From assembly GCF_030063475.1 (NCBI RefSeq), contig NZ_JASIRT010000013.1, forward strand, positions 1 to 64,000: a stretch of DNA of 64,000 bases. Direction: 5' to 3'. The stretch's first letter is position 1. The number at the start of each line of letters is the position of its first letter. A model generated the notes under the pieces. That model had not been told where the DNA came from. It made no database searches and saw only the letters and a program-made list of their open reading frames with translations. The translations under genes and the position numbers were made by a program. Positions 62,276-64,000 of the stretch are shown here, piece after piece. The stretch is from Roseomonas sp. E05. GTDB taxonomy: Bacteria > Pseudomonadota > Alphaproteobacteria > Acetobacterales > Acetobacteraceae.

Positions 62276-64000
62276 TTTCTGGAGCGGCCTGGCGGGCCCT
62301 GCCGCCAGAGGCGCCGCTGGACATGCCCGTGCAGTCGCTGCGGGCCCGGCCCCCGCGCCGCACCGGCGGGATGCCCTCCCGCCCTTCCGCCACCTGGCTG
62401 CGCCGGCTGCTGGTTCTCGGTGCCGCGCTGGCCCTGACCGCCTATGCCTCGCACGAGATGTGGCTGGTGCTGAACAGCGGGCGGCCGACGCCGCTGCAGG
62501 CCTTCGTGCTGGTGCTGTTCGTGGTGCTCTTCGCCTGGATCGCGCTCTCCTTCACCAGCGCCACCTGCGGCTTCTTCCGGTTGCTGGCGGGGCCGGCCCG
62601 GCGCCTCGGCATCGCGGCGGGCGGGCCGCTGCCCAGGCCGGGCGTGAAGACCGCCCTGCTGATGCCGAGCTACAACGAGGAGCCCGCGCGCATCATGGCC
62701 GGGCTGCAGGCGATCCACGAGTCGCTGGCGGCCTCGGGTGCGCTGGACCGCTTCGACATCTTCATCCTCAGCGACAGCACCGAGCCCGGCGCCTGGATCG
62801 CCGAGGAGGCTGCCTACCTCGAACTGCGGCGCCGCACCGGCGACGACGCGCTGGGCGAGGGGGGGCGCATCTTCTATCGCCGCCGCCCCAAGAACACCGA
62901 GCGCAAGGCCGGCAACATCGCCGACTGGGTGCGCCGCTGGGGCGGCGCCTACCCGCAGATGCTGGTGCTCGACGCCGACAGCGTGATGGACGCCGATACC
63001 ATCCTGCGCCTGGCCGACGCCATGGAGCGCCATCCGGATGTGGGGCTGATCCAGACCCTGCCGATCATCACCGGCGGCAACACGCTCTTCGCGCGGATGC
63101 AGCAATTCGCCGGCCGCGTCTATGGCCCGCTGATCGCCGAGGGCATCGCCTGGTGGCACGGCTCCGAGGGCAACTACTGGGGGCACAACGCCATCATCCG
63201 CACCCAGGCCTTTGCCGAGGCGGCCGGCCTGCCGGAGCTGCCGGGCCGCAAGCCCTTCGGCGGCCATATCCTGAGCCACGACTTCGTGGAGGCCGCGCTG
63301 CTGCGCCGCGCCGGCTGGGCTGTCCACATGGTGCCCTGGCTGCGCGGCTCCTACGAGGAGAGCCCGCCCTCGCTGATGGACCTCGCCGTGCGTGACCGGC
63401 GCTGGTGCCAGGGCAACCTGCAGCACGCCGCCGTGCTGCCGGCACGTGGTCTGCACTGGGTCAGCCGGCTGCACCTGCTGACCGGCATCGGCTCCTACAT
63501 CACCGCGCCGCTCTGGCTCATCTTTCTGGTCTTCGGCGTGCTGCTGGCCATCCAGGCGCGTTTCATCCGCCCGGAATACTTCCCCGCCGGCCCCAGCCTC
63601 TTCCCGGAATGGCCGGTGGTGGACCCGGTGCGCGCCATGTGGGTGTTCATCGGCACCATGGGCCTGCTGCTGGCGCCGAAGCTGATGGCCTGGATCGCGC
63701 TGCTCTTCCACGGCACCGACCGGCGCGGCTGCGGCGGCGCCCTCCGCGCCTTCCTCTCCATGCTGCTGGAGACGCTGGTCGCCGGCCTCCTGGCGCCGGT
63801 GACCATGCTGACGCAGTCGGTGGATGTCGCTGCCATCCTGCTCGGCCGCGATTCCGGCTGGAACGCGCAGCGGCGGGATGACGGCTCGGTGCCCTTCGGC
63901 CAGGTGGTGCGGCTCTACTGGCGCCATACGCTGTTCGGCCTGATCTTCGGTGCCGCGGCCTGGCTGGTCTCGCCCTATCTGGCGCTCTGGATGTCGCCGG
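62263..64000 (+). CDS. opgH: Glucan glucosyltransferase OpgH (MdoH), 3' end beyond window
   Basis: At least 579 residues are visible; the gene has no stop before the edge. Two N-terminal membrane helices, then a GT2 domain: LMPSYNEEPARIMAGLQAIH, the DxD-type VLDADSVMDADT, HILSHDFVEAALLRRAG and the late RDRRWCQGNLQH (Q/RxxRW-type). C-terminal helices begin about residue 405. It builds the beta-1,2 glucan backbone from UDP-glucose across the inner membrane. Start ATG 62263 overlaps the opgG end, so the pair is translationally coupled. Confidence 0.92.
   Translation, partial: MDGVISGAAWRALPPEAPLDMPVQSLRARPPRRTGGMPSRPSATWLRRLLVLGAALALTAYASHEMWLVLNSGRPTPLQAFVLVLFVVLFAWIALSFTSATCGFFRLLAGPARRLGIAAGGPLPRPGVKTALLMPSYNEEPARIMAGLQAIHESLAASGALDRFDIFILSDSTEPGAWIAEEAAYLELRRRTGDDALGEGGRIFYRRRPKNTERKAGNIADWVRRWGGAYPQMLVLDADSVMDADTILRLADAMERHPDVGLIQTLPIITGGNTLFARMQQFAGRVYGPLIAEGIAWWHGSEGNYWGHNAIIRTQAFAEAAGLPELPGRKPFGGHILSHDFVEAALLRRAGWAVHMVPWLRGSYEESPPSLMDLAVRDRRWCQGNLQHAAVLPARGLHWVSRLHLLTGIGSYITAPLWLIFLVFGVLLAIQARFIRPEYFPAGPSLFPEWPVVDPVRAMWVFIGTMGLLLAPKLMAWIALLFHGTDRRGCGGALRAFLSMLLETLVAGLLAPVTMLTQSVDVAAILLGRDSGWNAQRRDDGSVPFGQVVRLYWRHTLFGLIFGAAAWLVSPYLALWMSP

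Overview
The window is GC-rich bacterial DNA with dense, often overlapping genes. The gene set points to an alphaproteobacterium of the Acetobacteraceae, and Roseomonas-like bacteria fit best. Supporting features are several Bug/Tct- and TRAP-type solute importers, a mreBCD-mrdA-rodA operon, opgGH, and short 'KKKMG.wGNSF'-type repeats. This placement is inference from gene content; there is no rRNA in the window.

Layout. (1) 1-2340: a visibly less GC-rich accessory edge with the tail of an IS3-family transposase abutting an IS110-family transposase remnant, then a ribB-type gene and an MFS exporter, each preceded by the same ~37-bp repeat. (2) 2782-16413: catabolic and transport genes: tartrate/D-malate-type dehydrogenase plus a Bug receptor, two zinc alcohol dehydrogenases, an SDR, a FUSC exporter, a GMC oxidoreductase, and a DctP-cyclase-DctQ-DctM TRAP operon. 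(3) 16499-23661 (minus strand): a metal/stress group with universal stress protein, CBS protein, MacA-like adaptor, FtsX-type permease, ABC ATPase and a P1B ATPase carrying a C-terminal hemerythrin domain; the last four overlap at stop/start codons. (4) 23884-30657 (plus strand): a DUF2934 gene followed by a stressosome operon, rsbR-rsbS-rsbT-phosphatase-hybrid kinase-REC/PAS/kinase/REC protein, nearly all translationally coupled. (5) 31326-36716: tctCBA transporter with an amidohydrolase and an M20 hydrolase. (6) 36717-39072: an SF2 helicase gene flanked on both sides by copies of a large palindromic repeat. (7) 39073-45462: DctS/DctR-like two-component pair divergent from a TAXI-TRAP transporter. 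(8) 45591-46937: chemoreceptor with a globin-like N-terminus. (9) 47047-52805: tRNA-Lys and the cell-shape operon (minus strand). (10) 52987-58099: small lipoprotein, then iron uptake: PiuC-type hydroxylase, TonB siderophore receptor with a Fur-like site, and imelysin. (11) 58349-64000: beta-carbonic anhydrase, a PhyH-family oxygenase, opgG and the 5' part of opgH, which runs off the window.

The most notable system is the stressosome operon. Its phospho-sites are conserved, and its output is not a sigma-factor cascade but two large histidine kinase/receiver proteins, the first carrying an RsbT-like but degenerate ATPase fold at its N-terminus. Other points of interest are the shared operator-like repeat of ribB and the MFS gene, the paired hairpin repeats around the helicase, the P1B ATPase coupled to a tripartite ABC exporter, and a globin-like sensor that seems to lack the haem-binding histidine.
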